Positions 15,626 through 22,266 of a stretch of DNA of 23,447 nucleotides are shown piece after piece; the first letter of the stretch is position 1; the number at the start of each line of letters is the position of its first letter. The position numbers were made by a program, and so were the translations under genes. Origin of the DNA: Candidatus Nanoanaerosalina archaeon (lineage in GTDB: Archaea > Nanohalarchaeota > Nanosalinia > Nanosalinales > Nanoanaerosalinaceae). Under the pieces are notes generated by a model, which saw only the letters and a program-made list of their open reading frames with translations, was not told the DNA's origin and ran no database searches. The stretch spans positions 1-23,447 of the forward strand of contig JALDAH010000010.1 in the NCBI GenBank assembly GCA_022729275.1. The letters are read 5' to 3'.

Positions 15626-16174
15626 TTAGCCTCTGCAACTACCCCTCACTTCATAGTCATTTTCATCGATGAATCTCACCGTAATCTCATAATTAGTTGC
15701 TGACTCTAGAGTTACATCCTCAGTCCATTCATCATCTATCTGAAGTTCATATTCATAGACATCTGCAGGATTTGAGATATCTCCTTCAGGATTCTCTCTG
15801 AAATAACTTCCGGTACTGCCCTCAGTAAAATCAGCATCATAAAGTGAAGTGTACCTTTCGCCTGTAGCACTTTCTCTAATGATTACATCTACAGGTGCCG
15901 AGCTTATAGCTGTTTCGCCACTGTTCCTTAATAACATATCAATTTCTTTCTCATCACAGGATAGGTCTTCTATACTGATACCTATATCCATTTCATCTAA
16001 TTCTCCCTCTCCTTCTTCCTGAAACTCTTCCATGAGCTGGTTCATCCATATCCAGGCTCCTCCAGCAGCTGCAACAGTCATCATAAGAAGCAACAAAACA
16101 GCGATAACAGGAGTAACACCTTTCCTTTCGATTTTAAAATTGTTCATAGAACTTTTTTTCGATTTTTGATTCAT
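15626..16174 (-). CDS. Type IV pilin (Pilin_N-like), likely filament subunit
   Basis: The 182-residue product has a basic leader ending IERKG, then VTPVIAVLLLLMM and TVAAAGGAWIW, and is processed like its neighbour at 15067. The acidic mature domain contains LSCDEKE (C73) and closes with GSCRG (C180). The same cysteine layout is found in the 15067 pilin and in the pilin part of the 2322 protein, suggesting a shared disulfide-bonded beta domain. ATG 16174 is chosen because AGGTGAT lies about 6 nt before it. TTG 16177 would add one residue, and ATG 16147 gives a shorter leader without a binding site. It lies 11 nt after the coiled-coil gene, in one transcript with it. Confidence 0.9.
   Translation of the reverse strand: MNQKSKKSSMNNFKIERKGVTPVIAVLLLLMMTVAAAGGAWIWMNQLMEEFQEEGEGELDEMDIGISIEDLSCDEKEIDMLLRNSGETAISSAPVDVIIRESATGERYTSLYDADFTEGSTGSYFRENPEGDISNPADVYEYELQIDDEWTEDVTLESATNYEITVRFIDENDYEVRGSCRG
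16056..16120. repeat. 65-bp exact direct repeat, copy 2 (pilin signal region)
   Basis: This is the partner of 15509-15573 and lies in the same orientation 547 bp away, inside the upstream pilin gene. Perfect identity at synonymous sites points to recent duplication or gene conversion limited to the signal-helix codons. Confidence 0.9.
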
Positions 16175-16185
16175 CAAATTATCAC

Positions 16186-16737
16186 CTAAGATTTTTTCCT
16201 TCTTCTTTTGGAACTTTTTCTAGTCCTCCTAGAACTAGACTTCTTTCCCTCGGCAGATATACGTTTCATACGTTTATCTAGCTGTTCAAGACTCTTATCA
16301 ATCTTACCCAATCCCTGAAGCATCTGTTCATTGGTCTCCTTGAGATCTGACATACCATCAGCAATAGGATTAACTATGCTCTGCTTGATGTTGCTAGAAA
16401 CATCTTCTTCTAACGATGTCTCAGATGCCTCCTTTAAGAGTTCCATGAAACCACTCATCTGATCCGAAACATTATCCATCTTGTCAATAAGCGTCTCAAC
16501 AGAATTATGAAGCTTGCTTGTGGACTCAACCATATCGTTAACTATTTTCTGGTTAGATTTCATTATGTCCATTACGTCGCTTACAAGTTCGCCACTGGAA
16601 CTTCCTCCACCCGTAACCTGTGTTTTTTCAAGCTTCTTGATCCGGTTCTCGAGCTTTCTGATGGGTCCCATCGGGATTACCTCGTACTCTCCAGAACCAG
16701 CTTTTTTCTCATCTGACAGTTCCACTTCATCACTCAT
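16186..16737 (-). CDS. Coiled-coil protein with highly basic C-terminal tail, first gene of the pilus locus
   Basis: The 183-residue soluble protein has no signal or membrane span. An acidic start (to about 17) leads to a short heptad-like helix (PIRKLENRIKKLEKTQ), a Gly/Ser linker (TGGGSSSG), and then a long heptad-rich region at about 50-160. The last 20 residues are almost all Arg, Lys and Ser (SSRRTRKSSKRRRKKS end). I do not recognise the family. The architecture recalls cytosolic archaellum accessory proteins such as FlaC/D only in a general way. The basic tail could bind acidic phospholipids, nucleic acid or the glutamate-rich ATPase tail (inference). It leads the pilin genes, with a clear TATA box at 16783-16793 and GAGGT about 9 nt before ATG 16737. 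Confidence 0.8.
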   Translation of the reverse strand: MSDEVELSDEKKAGSGEYEVIPMGPIRKLENRIKKLEKTQVTGGGSSSGELVSDVMDIMKSNQKIVNDMVESTSKLHNSVETLIDKMDNVSDQMSGFMELLKEASETSLEEDVSSNIKQSIVNPIADGMSDLKETNEQMLQGLGKIDKSLEQLDKRMKRISAEGKKSSSRRTRKSSKRRRKKS

Positions 16738-16782
16738 AAAGTATCTACCTCGGACTAACTCACAGAAAAAAATGAGTCACAT

Positions 16783-16793
16783 CTATATAAATA
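16783..16793 (-). promoter_or_regulatory. TATA box of the pilus locus
   Basis: The minus strand reads TTATTTATATAG, close to the archaeal TATA consensus, centred about 50 nt before ATG 16737. Initiation about 25 nt downstream would leave a leader of about 25 nt that includes the GAGGT ribosome-binding site. Confidence 0.6.
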
Positions 16794-16803
16794 ACTTTCC
16801 CGG

Positions 16804-16820
16804 AAATAAAGAAAAAATAA
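16804..16820 (-). terminator. T-rich terminator of the thermosome gene
   Basis: On the minus strand, about 20 nt after the thermosome stop, TTATTTTTTCTTTATTT gives the oligo-T tracts used for archaeal termination. It lies just before the pilus-locus TATA box, separating the two units. Confidence 0.5.
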
Positions 16821-16838
16821 GGGATAAAGGGGAGGACT

Positions 16839-18503
16839 CTACATCATACCTCCCATGCCTCCCATGCCGCCCATTCCGGCTGGTGGACCACCGGCACCCG
16901 CATCGGGTCCGCCATCAGAACTGAAACCTGAAGCGGAAATCACGTCATCAATCCTCAGGATAAGTTCAGCTGACTCTGAAGCCGACTGAACGGCCTGAGT
17001 TTTGATCTGTAGCGGTTCGACAACGTCTTTATCGTAAAGATTCTCTGATTTACCGGAGAATACATCTATTCCAGCCCATTTATCTCCTGATTCATGCTTG
17101 TTCCTAAGATCCACTAGAACATCGATAGGGTCAAGTCCTGCGTTCTCTGAAAGCGTTCTTGGGATTACTTCAAGGGCTTCTGCAAAAGAGTTGATAGCTA
17201 GCTGTTCTCTTCCTCCAACTGAATCCGCATAGTCCTTCAGCTCTTTTGCTACTTCTATCTCTGTGGCTCCTCCACCCCCAACTATCTTTCCAAATTTCAT
17301 GGCGGAGGCGATTCCTCCTATTGCATCTTCGAAAGCCCTCTCGATTTCGTCTACCACGTGTTCGGTTCCTCCTCTAACAAGTATTGTAACCGACTTGGCT
17401 TTTTCGATGTCCTCGACGAAAAGCATCTTGTCACCACTGACATTCCTCTCTCTGATACTTCCTGCCTCTCCAAGATCAAATTTGTCAAGATTGTTCAAGC
17501 TTGTTACGATGTTTCCACCTGTCGCCTTGGCAAGTTTCTCCATATCTGATTTCTTGACCCTTCTAACTGCTAGAATGTTGTTCTTGGCCATATAGTGCTG
17601 TGCTATGTCATCTATTCCTTTCTGACAGAACACCACATTCGCTCCTGATTCCTTGATCTTTCTGACCATCTCTTTCAGGCTTTCCTCTTCCTGGTCAACG
17701 AATTCCTGAAGCTTTGAAGGATCGCTTATCTGTATCTCTGCTGATGTTTCAGTTTCCTTGACTTCTATAGCCGTGTTAATAAGAGCTATATCAGCATCAT
17801 CTACGCTGGAAGGCATTCCAGGATGAACTTTTTCCTTGTCGATAAGAACTCCTTCGATAAGTTCGCTGTCATTCACGGAGCCTCCCTGGCTTTTCACTAT
17901 CTTGATAAGATCCCTGTCTATCCTGTAACTTCCATCGTATTTTTCAGCCACTGAAACAACTGCATCAGCACATATCTTGGAAAGATAATCCTTTGAGCTC
18001 TCTGAGCTCTTTCCAGTCATTGCTGTTTTAGCAACGGACTGTAGCTTATCCTTCTCGCTGAAAGAAACATCTTCTGCCACTTCTTCAAGAACCTCAAGTG
18101 CTTTCATCTTGGCCATCCTGTAACCCGATGAGATAACTGTTGGGTGGATATCCTGCTCCAGAAGATCTGAAGCCTTCTTCAAAAGTTCCCCTGCTATAAC
18201 TACTGCTGTGGTTGTTCCATCTCCGACCTCTTCGTCCTGGGTCTGAGCTATCTCCACCATCATCTTTGCAGCAGGATGTTCTAATTCCATCTCGTCAAGA
18301 ATGGTCACTCCGTCGTTGGTAACGATAAGATCTCCGATGGAGTCAACCATCATCTTGTCCATACCTTTCGGACCAAGCGTTGTTCTTATAGCATTTGCCA
18401 CTGCTTTACAAGCGTTTATGTTGTTTTCTTGAGCATCTCTACCCTGTTGTCGGGTAGCATCCTCAGACATAATGAATATCGGTTGTCCTCCTAAATTTGC
18501 CAT
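16839..18503 (-). CDS. thsA: Thermosome subunit (group II chaperonin, TCP-1/cpn60 family)
   Basis: The 554-residue cytosolic ATP-dependent folding chaperonin forms double-ring complexes. Diagnostic features are the N-terminus MANLGGQPIFI, the nucleotide-binding LGPKGMDKM (43-51), GDGTTTAVV (94-102), the GGGGATEIEVAKEL segment in the second half, and the GGMGGMGGMM tail. ATG 18503 matches the usual thermosome start and has GGTGAT 5-6 nt upstream; a GTG at 18512 is in frame but would add an atypical extension. A single subunit gene is seen here; alpha or beta status cannot be assigned. The gene is a single transcription unit, with a TATA-like box at 18547-18556 and T-rich termination downstream. 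The gene symbol is generic. Confidence 0.96.
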   Translation of the reverse strand: MANLGGQPIFIMSEDATRQQGRDAQENNINACKAVANAIRTTLGPKGMDKMMVDSIGDLIVTNDGVTILDEMELEHPAAKMMVEIAQTQDEEVGDGTTTAVVIAGELLKKASDLLEQDIHPTVISSGYRMAKMKALEVLEEVAEDVSFSEKDKLQSVAKTAMTGKSSESSKDYLSKICADAVVSVAEKYDGSYRIDRDLIKIVKSQGGSVNDSELIEGVLIDKEKVHPGMPSSVDDADIALINTAIEVKETETSAEIQISDPSKLQEFVDQEEESLKEMVRKIKESGANVVFCQKGIDDIAQHYMAKNNILAVRRVKKSDMEKLAKATGGNIVTSLNNLDKFDLGEAGSIRERNVSGDKMLFVEDIEKAKSVTILVRGGTEHVVDEIERAFEDAIGGIASAMKFGKIVGGGGATEIEVAKELKDYADSVGGREQLAINSFAEALEVIPRTLSENAGLDPIDVLVDLRNKHESGDKWAGIDVFSGKSENLYDKDVVEPLQIKTQAVQSASESAELILRIDDVISASGFSSDGGPDAGAGGPPAGMGGMGGMGGMM

Positions 18504-18546
18504 TTCAATCACCTATTTTATTGCTTCTAACTTATCCTCAGAACTG

Positions 18547-18556
18547 AAAATATTTT
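18547..18556 (-). promoter_or_regulatory. TATA-like box of the thermosome gene
   Basis: The minus strand reads CCAAAATATTTTC, centred about 48 nt before ATG 18503. That leaves a leader of about 22 nt containing the GGTGAT site. An alternative box, CTATAAAAAAG, lies at 18588-18596. Confidence 0.4.
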
Positions 18557-18604
18557 GGTTTAATCCAATTAATTTGTTTCTGTAAACTTTTTTATAGGTA
18601 TCCA

Positions 18605-18748
18605 CTAAAAAACCTCGCCGGCCATAAAAACGTGTATGACTTCAGTCGGTTTACCGGTTCCAGACCCCACATCCACATCTATCAACAAAATTTCTTGTAT
18701 CTTAGCTGATGTGTTACCCGGTCGAAAAAAATTTCTTTCCTCTTCTAA
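18605..18748 (-). other. Orphan 47-codon open frame, protein-like but without a good start
   Basis: Between in-frame stops at 18749-18751 and 18605-18607 the minus strand reads 47 codons ending in ILLIDVDVGSGTGKPTEV and then a short hydrophobic tail closing in AGEVF. The composition looks like a real protein fragment, but there is no ATG ahead of the conserved-looking part; only TTG or GTG could start it. The opposite strand is also open (ATG at about 18636) and reads like a typical shadow frame. It could be a very short gene, the C-terminal remnant of a degraded gene, or a structured RNA that happens to be open. The function is unknown. Confidence 0.25.
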
Positions 18749-18750
18749 CT

Positions 18751-18768
18751 ACCAGATGAAAGTCTGGT
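18751..18768. other. Short inverted repeat (6-bp hairpin)
   Basis: ACCAGA and TCTGGT flank a 6-nt loop, followed on the plus strand by TT and AT-rich sequence. It lies just upstream of the orphan minus-strand frame. Function unknown; a terminator or RNA hairpin is possible. Confidence 0.35.
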
Positions 18769-18792
18769 TTAAATTAACTTAGATGGAAACTG

Positions 18793-18803
18793 TTATATTT
18801 AAA
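18793..18803 (+). promoter_or_regulatory. Possible TATA box for tRNA-Ile
   Basis: TTATATTTAAA lies 70-80 nt before the tRNA. If used, the precursor would have a leader of about 45-50 nt containing the 18837-18852 hairpin. No better box is seen closer to the tRNA. Confidence 0.35.
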
Positions 18804-18836
18804 AAATTCAAAATTCGAATATCCAACGTTAGTCAT

Positions 18837-18854
18837 AAAGCGAATCCGCTTTTT
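18837..18854. other. Hairpin with T-run upstream of tRNA-Ile
   Basis: AAAGCG, a 4-nt loop AATC, then CGCTTT followed by further Ts form a 6-bp symmetric hairpin with U-rich ends on both strands. It resembles a bidirectional terminator, or a leader hairpin of the tRNA precursor. Confidence 0.4.
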
Positions 18855-18872
18855 ATCAGCTCATCTAACAGC

Positions 18873-19012
18873 GGACCCTTAGCTCAGCTGGTTAGAGCAC
18901 CGTCCTTATAAGGACACTGTGCCCAAAAAAAATCTGAGTGGCACAGAATATCTTGAAGTAGTTTTCGCCATGAGATAGGCGGAGGTCCGGGGTTCGAGCC
19001 CCCGAGGGTCCA
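18873..19012 (+). tRNA. tRNA-Ile (anticodon UAU) with intron
   Basis: A full cloverleaf is formed once a 66-nt intron is removed. The acceptor GGACCCT pairs with AGGGTCC, the D stem GCTC with GAGC, and the anticodon stem CCGTC (18900-18904) with GGCGG (18978-18982, one G-U). The T stem CGGGG pairs with CCCCG around TTCGAGC; the variable loop is AGGTC and the discriminator A19012. CCA is not encoded. The joined anticodon loop is CTTATAA, giving anticodon UAU (18907-18909) for the isoleucine codon AUA. Most archaea read AUA with a CAU tRNA modified by TiaS to agmatidine; UAU tRNAs are known from a few lineages such as Nanoarchaeum and Korarchaeum. ATA is the dominant Ile codon in sampled genes here, such as the rfcS end. 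Confidence 0.93.
18911..18976 (+). other. tRNA intron after position 37
   Basis: The 66-nt intron interrupts the anticodon loop at the classic archaeal 37/38 site; because A18911 equals A18977 the boundary may be shifted by one without changing the product. A bulge-helix-bulge can be drawn: anticodon stem, central pairs CTTA (18905-18908) with TGAG (18971-18974), and 3-nt bulges TAA and ATA cut after their second base. The outer intron helix is weak, so the motif is of the relaxed type. Inside, CTGTGCC (18917-18923) pairs perfectly with GGCACAG (18940-18946). The tRNA endonuclease should remove it. Confidence 0.85.
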
Positions 19013-19031
19013 TAATACAATATCTTCTCTA

Positions 19032-19952
19032 TCATACCAGAAAAAGGAACAGTAAATCTCCCACTGTAACGCTCAAAAGTATGGCTACAGGAAAAGCAGG
19101 GACGAACATAACTCCCGACCTAACTTTCACCCTATCAACCGAATCTCTGATTTCTTCCACATTTTCCTCTGAAAGACCGACAATTTTTTCAGAACTCACC
19201 GAACCTTCTTCAAGTTGTACATCCTCTGCAAGAACATCTCCAACGGATAGATCTTCTACATCTATCTCATTGGTCATACCCACATTTTCAACCACTTTAA
19301 GAAACCTGTAAATGAGCAGCATACCGAGCAAAAAAGGACCTGAAACAGCAATATAGGTCAAGGAATCCATTAAGAATTTTTCCGACCACAGATATCTGGA
19401 AATACCTATTATAACAAAACAGTAGGCTATAAAAACCAGTATGATAGTTTTCCAATAGTTCTTTATATCTCTAAAGTATTCCTCAACAACGCTTTTATCC
19501 CTTAAACCTTTAAAAATAGCAAATAAAAGAGTATAAACAGCTCCCACGATAAATATGTTCATCAGAAGTGTCAGTGCAAACGGCCAGGTAGCCAGCGATA
19601 AAGGCGAAAACGTTTCAGGCAGGACCGGCATGGCGAAACCTACAGCACCCATGACAAATGCATCGGCTCCTCCCCAGACACCTGTCATGAAGAATAACCA
19701 TCCGAGTGCAAAAAAAGTTATTCCTACCACTAGAGAGGCTAAGAAGTACATAAAATTTCCTGTGAACTGCCACATCGCTAGGTTCACTAATAGACCGGAA
19801 ACAGCAGTTATTATCGAAACATAGTCAGGTACCTCGGTGGTTTTTAAATCCCAAACAGCTGCTATGGTGCTTCCTACTAGTGCTATCGAAAATCCCAGAT
19901 AACCGAGCATCACTTTATGATATGATATTCTATAAAATAAAAGCGTATCCAT
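19032..19952 (-). CDS. Archaeal prepilin peptidase (FlaK/PibD-like, A24 aspartic protease)
   Basis: The 306-residue polytopic membrane protease cleaves class III signal peptides of pilins and archaellins at the cytoplasmic face. The two catalytic aspartates are visible in WDLKTTEVPD (D35 from ATG 19952) and in GGAD (D97), the archaeal form of the GxGD motif. About six hydrophobic spans are present. Residues 220-280 form a soluble stretch (DLSVGDVLAEDV...GLSEENVEEI) before a last span containing FVPAFPVA. It is probably the processing enzyme for all pilin-like proteins of this window, although it is transcribed alone. ATG 19952 is preferred over TTG 19955. An AT-rich box on the minus strand at 19979-19988 suits a leaderless transcript. 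It faces the tRNA-Ile gene tail to tail. Confidence 0.93.
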   Translation of the reverse strand: MDTLLFYRISYHKVMLGYLGFSIALVGSTIAAVWDLKTTEVPDYVSIITAVSGLLVNLAMWQFTGNFMYFLASLVVGITFFALGWLFFMTGVWGGADAFVMGAVGFAMPVLPETFSPLSLATWPFALTLLMNIFIVGAVYTLLFAIFKGLRDKSVVEEYFRDIKNYWKTIILVFIAYCFVIIGISRYLWSEKFLMDSLTYIAVSGPFLLGMLLIYRFLKVVENVGMTNEIDVEDLSVGDVLAEDVQLEEGSVSSEKIVGLSEENVEEIRDSVDRVKVRSGVMFVPAFPVAILLSVTVGDLLFLFLV

Positions 19953-19973
19953 CAAAACTTATTTTTTTGTAGT

Positions 19974-20732
19974 ATGATCAATATTTTCTCCAAACAACTA
20001 TTAAATCTTGAGAACGAAAACTTCTCTGTAAACACCCTTAAGAGACATACTGATCAAATAAAAATGGAATGGACTGAAAAGATTATCTCCACTGATATAG
20101 ATGAACTACTGAAATACCTTCTTGAGAAAGGTTCTTCAACAGTTCCTGAGATTGCTGAAAAGCTTGATGTTCCTGAAGAAACCGTAAAGATATGGGTGGG
20201 AGCTCTTGAGGATGATAAAATCGTGGAAAAGCATTATTCAGCGAAGAGAGGTACCGTGATAAAACCAAGACCTGAGAACATGAAGAAGGACCAGGAAAAA
20301 GTCAGGGACAAAGCCAAGAAGGAGATAAAAAAAGTTAAAGAAGACATGGAAGATGTTGAAGAACTCGAACAGGTTAAGGAACATCTCAGAAAGTTAGAAA
20401 ATATTTTTGTGCACGAACAGGAGGCTTTAGAAGATCTCAGAAAAGTTTTGAACAAAATCAAGGAGGATGAAAAAAAGATAGAGATAGAACTGGAGGAAAC
20501 CCCTGGTGAAAAAGCCCTGGGAATCCTGGAGACTATCGACAGGGACATAGGAACAGAGGAGAAAATAGTTGAGGAGAAGAAAAAGTTCAAGGAGAGAAAA
20601 AATAACATAGAACAGTACATCAAAACGATCGATAGGATAGAGGCCTTGGTCGCAAAGGAAAAAGAGGAAGATGATAATAAAGATGGGAAGAAGGGTCTGA
20701 AGGAAAAAATCAAAAACTTATTCAACAAGTGA
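19974..20732 (+). CDS. Winged-helix and coiled-coil protein preceding the second secretion ATPase
   Basis: The longest frame has 252 residues. A helix-turn-helix/winged-helix-like unit follows the internal methionine at 20064: IDELLKYLLEKG, STVPEIAEKLDV, PEETVKIWVGALEDDKIV, then a short beta wing. After that a lysine/glutamate-rich coiled coil runs for about 140 residues to the end. No signal or membrane span is seen. ATG 20064 (MEWTEK) is a good alternative start because the recognisable domain begins just after it and the first 30 residues look unstructured; neither start has a ribosome-binding site. Its position 19 nt before the ATPase at 20752 suggests a regulator or cytosolic assembly factor of that system (inference). 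DNA binding is predicted from the fold pattern only. Confidence 0.8.
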   Translation: MINIFSKQLLNLENENFSVNTLKRHTDQIKMEWTEKIISTDIDELLKYLLEKGSSTVPEIAEKLDVPEETVKIWVGALEDDKIVEKHYSAKRGTVIKPRPENMKKDQEKVRDKAKKEIKKVKEDMEDVEELEQVKEHLRKLENIFVHEQEALEDLRKVLNKIKEDEKKIEIELEETPGEKALGILETIDRDIGTEEKIVEEKKKFKERKNNIEQYIKTIDRIEALVAKEKEEDDNKDGKKGLKEKIKNLFNK

Positions 20733-20751
20733 TGAGAAGAGGCTAATACAG

Positions 20752-22254
20752 ATGAAAAAAGAGTACGTGGTCGAGGCGGATAAAGTACCTGCAAAAATAG
20801 AGATAACTGATGAGACCGATGACTACGTCCCAAGGTATATGATACACCGTCCCAGGATAGAGAAATCAACGGAAGCATTTCTAAAAGAGGTTAAGAAGGA
20901 GTTAATTACCGAGGTGACTCTTACAGAGGAGGAGTACATAAGCTCTTCCAAACTTGAAGAGGTCAAACAAAAGTTCAGGGAAAAAGCAAATAGCATCATA
21001 GATGAGAACCTTCCCTCGATAGGTGAAAGATCGAAACAGATACTTGTGGGCAACCTTTTACACGAAATGCTTGGATTAGGGGACCTCGAAATACTTTTAG
21101 CCGATGAAAAACTTGAAGAAATAGTTATCAACAATGCTGAAGAGCCTGCATGGACCTACCACAAACAGCATGGCTGGGTTAAAACAGATCTGGAACTTGA
21201 GGACGAGGATGAGATAAAGAACTTTTCATCGATAATAGGTAGGAGGGTCGGCAAACAGATATCTAATTTAAATCCTCTGCTGGACGCTCATCTGCCTTCA
21301 GGCGACAGAACAAATGCTACTATAACACCTATATCTACACAGGGCAACACTATAACTATACGAAAATTCGCTAGAGATCCCTGGACCATCACAGATTTTA
21401 TTGAAAACGGTACTGTTAACTCCAAGATATCTGCGCTTCTCTGGCTTGCCATCCAGTACGAGATGAACGTTCTGGTTTCAGGAGGAACTGGTTCAGGAAA
21501 GACCTCTCTGCTTGGAGTTCTGCTTCCTTTCATACCTCCAAACCAGAGGATCGTATCTATAGAGGATACAAGGGAGGTTTCGCTTCCCGAATTTCTCCAC
21601 TGGGTTCCACTTACCACGAGAGAGCCGAACCCGGAAGGAAAAGGAGGTGTATCGATGCTTGACCTGCTTGTTAATTCTTTGAGGATGAGACCAGACAGGA
21701 TAATCGTGGGAGAGATAAGAAGGGAGAAGCAGGCCGAAGTTCTTTTCGAGGCCATGCACACAGGCCACTCAGTTTACTCAACTCTTCACGCTGATACCGC
21801 GATGCAGACCATAAGAAGGCTTAAGAACCCTCCTATAAACGTTCCTAAAACCCTTATAGAAGCGATAGATCTTAACGTGGTTATGTTTCGTGACAGGCGT
21901 AGAAACATAAGAAGGGCTATGCAGGTCGCAGAGGTTGTCACAGACCATCTGGGAGAAGAAACCCAGATAAAACCAAATATTATTTACAAGTGGCATTCAG
22001 ACGTTGACAGAATAGAGAAACAACATGATAGTCATGCTCTTTATGAAAAACTTTCCATGCATGCAGGTTTAACAGAAGAGGAGATCGCAAAAAGTCTGGA
22101 TGCAAGAGAAAAGATACTGAACTGGATGGTTGAAAACAATGTCAACGAGGTTAACACCGTGGGAAAAGTTGTTGCGGAGTTCTACCAGGATGAAGAAAGA
22201 GTCATAAATCTAGTTGAAAATAATTCAGAGCCTGAAGAACTCTATTCCCTTTGA
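20752..22254 (+). CDS. Second type IV pilus/Tad-type secretion ATPase (GspE/VirB11 family)
   Basis: The 500-residue assembly ATPase shows Walker A GGTGSGKT (244-251), an Asp box in VSIEDTREVSLPE, Walker B RIIVGEIR (316-323, catalytic Glu 321), and the His box STLHAD (343-348). It has the same core as the ATPase at 11998 but lacks that protein's long charged N-terminus and glutamate tail, so the two probably serve different filaments or a pseudopilus. It follows the winged-helix gene within 19 nt. The third TadC-type gene lies 410 nt downstream on the same strand, after a small opposite-strand gene. A GAGAAGAGG stretch lies before ATG 20752, at a longer spacing than usual. Confidence 0.95.
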   Translation: MKKEYVVEADKVPAKIEITDETDDYVPRYMIHRPRIEKSTEAFLKEVKKELITEVTLTEEEYISSSKLEEVKQKFREKANSIIDENLPSIGERSKQILVGNLLHEMLGLGDLEILLADEKLEEIVINNAEEPAWTYHKQHGWVKTDLELEDEDEIKNFSSIIGRRVGKQISNLNPLLDAHLPSGDRTNATITPISTQGNTITIRKFARDPWTITDFIENGTVNSKISALLWLAIQYEMNVLVSGGTGSGKTSLLGVLLPFIPPNQRIVSIEDTREVSLPEFLHWVPLTTREPNPEGKGGVSMLDLLVNSLRMRPDRIIVGEIRREKQAEVLFEAMHTGHSVYSTLHADTAMQTIRRLKNPPINVPKTLIEAIDLNVVMFRDRRRNIRRAMQVAEVVTDHLGEETQIKPNIIYKWHSDVDRIEKQHDSHALYEKLSMHAGLTEEEIAKSLDAREKILNWMVENNVNEVNTVGKVVAEFYQDEERVINLVENNSEPEELYSL

Positions 22255-22266
22255 TATAAATAAGAT

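Larger units (their letters stand above)
18504..18872. other. Intergenic region between thermosome and tRNA-Ile
   Basis: This is the only gap over 300 bases. Reading upward it holds the thermosome ribosome-binding site and a TATA-like box (18547-18556). A second AT-rich box (18588-18596, CTATAAAAAA on the minus strand) follows, then a 47-codon open frame on the minus strand (18605-18748) in a locally GC-richer patch. Two short hairpins (18751-18768 and 18837-18852) and an AT-rich box at 18793-18803 complete it. I cannot match any part to a known RNA family. Confidence 0.6.

Noticed and set aside
4767..16737. Archaellum (fla) operon
   Set aside because: There are no archaellin, FlaH or FlaI/FlaJ-type genes with a two-domain FlaJ; single-domain TadC pairs point to a Tad-like pilus.
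18600..18760. Possible RNase P, SRP, 5S or box C/D RNA
   Set aside because: I searched for the conserved RNase P, SRP loop and 5S motifs and for paired C and D boxes; only isolated partial matches were found.
18633..18780. Plus-strand ATG frame opposite the orphan minus-strand frame
   Set aside because: Its Ser/Thr/Pro-rich reading looks like the shadow of the minus-strand peptide, and no ribosome-binding site or promoter is seen.
20234..20878. 214-codon minus-strand frame, rich in Ser and Leu
   Set aside because: It lies antisense to the coiled-coil gene and the start of the second ATPase; its composition is what lysine/glutamate codons give when read backwards.
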